The notes under the pieces are model-generated. The model had not been told where the DNA came from and did no database searches. It saw nothing but the letters and a program-made list of their open reading frames with translations. Shown in pieces: positions 4,718-5,260 of a DNA stretch of 5,260 nucleotides (the stretch's first letter is position 1; each line of letters starts with the position of its first letter). Source of the stretch: an uncultured Clostridia bacterium (lineage in GTDB: Bacteria > Bacillota > Clostridia > Oscillospirales > CAG-272); NCBI GenBank assembly GCA_946615525.1, contig CAMOHW010000072.1, forward strand, positions 1-5,260. Direction: 5' to 3'. The position numbers and the translations under genes were made by a program.

Positions 4718-4746
4718 ATTATATCATAAAGATATGCCAAAAGCAA
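4718..4746 (-). promoter_or_regulatory. pckA promoter
   Basis: On the minus strand, TTGCTT (4746-4741) lies 17 bases before a perfect TATAAT (4723-4718). A TG one base upstream of the -10 gives an extended -10. Transcription should start near 4711, giving a leader of about 40 bases before the pckA ATG. No operator or attenuator is seen in that leader. Confidence 0.8.
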
Positions 4747-4816
4747 GATTTTCGCGCGTAGTTTTTTGAATTATTTTCAAATAAAGGGCAGGAGCAATAC
4801 GATTCCGGATGACAGC

Positions 4817-4849
4817 AAAAAAAGAAACCCGAAACGGGTTTCTTTTTTT
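4817..4849 (-). terminator. Terminator of the aminotransferase gene
   Basis: The stem pairs 4817-4831 with 4835-4849 (15 bp, GC core CCCG/CGGG, loop AAA), with a seven-base T-run on the minus strand from the A-run at 4817-4823. It touches the aminotransferase stop codon (4849-4851) and separates that gene from the pckA promoter. A-T symmetry means it may also work on the other strand. Confidence 0.9.
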
Positions 4850-5260
4850 CAGCGTTTCTTTTGTTCCTTTAAGAAAAGCGCGATGCGGCGCAACGCCTCC
4901 GAGATATGCTCGGTGGAATAGCAATAGGACGCGCGGATAAAGCCCTCGCCGCCCTTGCCGAACGCGGTGCCCGGAACAACAGCGACCTTTTGGGAATAGA
5001 GCAATTTTTCGCAGAACTCCTCGCTGGTCATGCCGGTGGAGCGAATGCAGGGGAACGCATAGAATGCGCCGAGCGGTGTGCGACAGGAAAGCCCCAGATC
5101 GTTAAAACCCTTGACGATCAGACGGCGGCGCATATCGTATTCCTCTTTCATAGCGGCAACGGCTTCCTCTCCGTTGCGGAGCGCCTCAATGGCGGCATAC
5201 TGCGCGGTAGTCGGCGCGCACATAATGGCAAACCGATGGATCTCGACCATCTGCCGCAGG
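4849..5260 (-). CDS. Class I/II PLP-dependent aminotransferase, C-terminal part (5' end outside window)
   Basis: 136 full codons of a gene entering from the right on the minus strand, stop TGA at 4849-4851. The frame stays open to the window edge, so the internal Met at 5250 is not the start. Typical features of the fold-type I aspartate aminotransferase superfamily are seen: CAPTTAQYAAIEAL, the small-domain sequence with PLGAFYAFP, VAVVPGTAFG, and GFIRASYCYS, whose Arg is the position that binds the substrate alpha-carboxylate. The PLP-binding Lys lies in the missing part. Full members have about 380-400 residues, so about one third is present. It resembles the branch annotated as aspartate/aromatic aminotransferases or PatA-like enzymes in Bacillota, but substrate cannot be assigned. 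It has its own terminator and no evident operon link to pckA. Confidence 0.92.
   Translation of the reverse strand, partial: LRQMVEIHRFAIMCAPTTAQYAAIEALRNGEEAVAAMKEEYDMRRRLIVKGFNDLGLSCRTPLGAFYAFPCIRSTGMTSEEFCEKLLYSQKVAVVPGTAFGKGGEGFIRASYCYSTEHISEALRRIALFLKEQKKR

Noticed and set aside
2998..4761. A 587-codon open frame on the plus strand opposite pckA
   Set aside because: It is the antisense shadow of a clearly functional pckA. It lacks recognisable domains and is kept open by the codon bias of the minus-strand gene.

Overview
The window looks like a chromosomal segment of an endospore-forming member of the Bacillota, most likely a class Clostridia gut-type organism. The main reason is the 3' end of spo0A, the master regulator of sporulation, at the left edge. 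AGGAGG-type ribosome binding sites, sigmaA-like TTGACA/TATAAT promoters and many hairpin-plus-T-run terminators agree with this.

Left third (1-1425): the spo0A coding sequence enters from the left and ends at 226. A second copy of only its last 36 codons (stop included) lies at 1317-1425, in front of a strong terminator (1436-1458). The two copies share an exact 24-bp block (118-141 and 1317-1340). To the right of the block they differ at about one third of bases but at only one amino acid; to its left they are unrelated. Between the blocks lies a gene for a truncated tyrosine recombinase (503-907) holding only the core-binding domain. The best reading is a small (about 1.2 kb), probably deleted or non-autonomous integrative element. 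It entered spo0A at the 24-bp core and brought its own diverged spo0A 3' end, so the gene stays intact as a hybrid. The right-hand copy is then the displaced original 3' end with the original terminator. The element also holds a long hairpin, repeated CAATGAACA words, and a good outward promoter near its right end that would face the integrase gene in a circular excised form.

Middle (1426-2961): after the spo0A terminator comes a regulatory region of about 390 bp. It contains two copies of a roughly 65-nt repeat, a promoter overlapped by a TTGACA-AA-TGTCAA palindrome, and a leader ending in a 10-bp C(UUCG)G terminator only six bases before the Shine-Dalgarno site of the next gene. This looks like attenuation. 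The gene (1816-2961) encodes a lipoprotein with four Cys-rich repeats and a C-terminal region I do not recognise.

Right part (3051-5260), minus strand: a bidirectional terminator separates the lipoprotein gene from pckA, the ATP-dependent phosphoenolpyruvate carboxykinase gene (3097-4671), which has its own promoter. Upstream lies the 3' end of a class I/II aminotransferase gene (4849 to beyond the window) with its own terminator. These look like ordinary central-metabolism genes with no evident link to the element.
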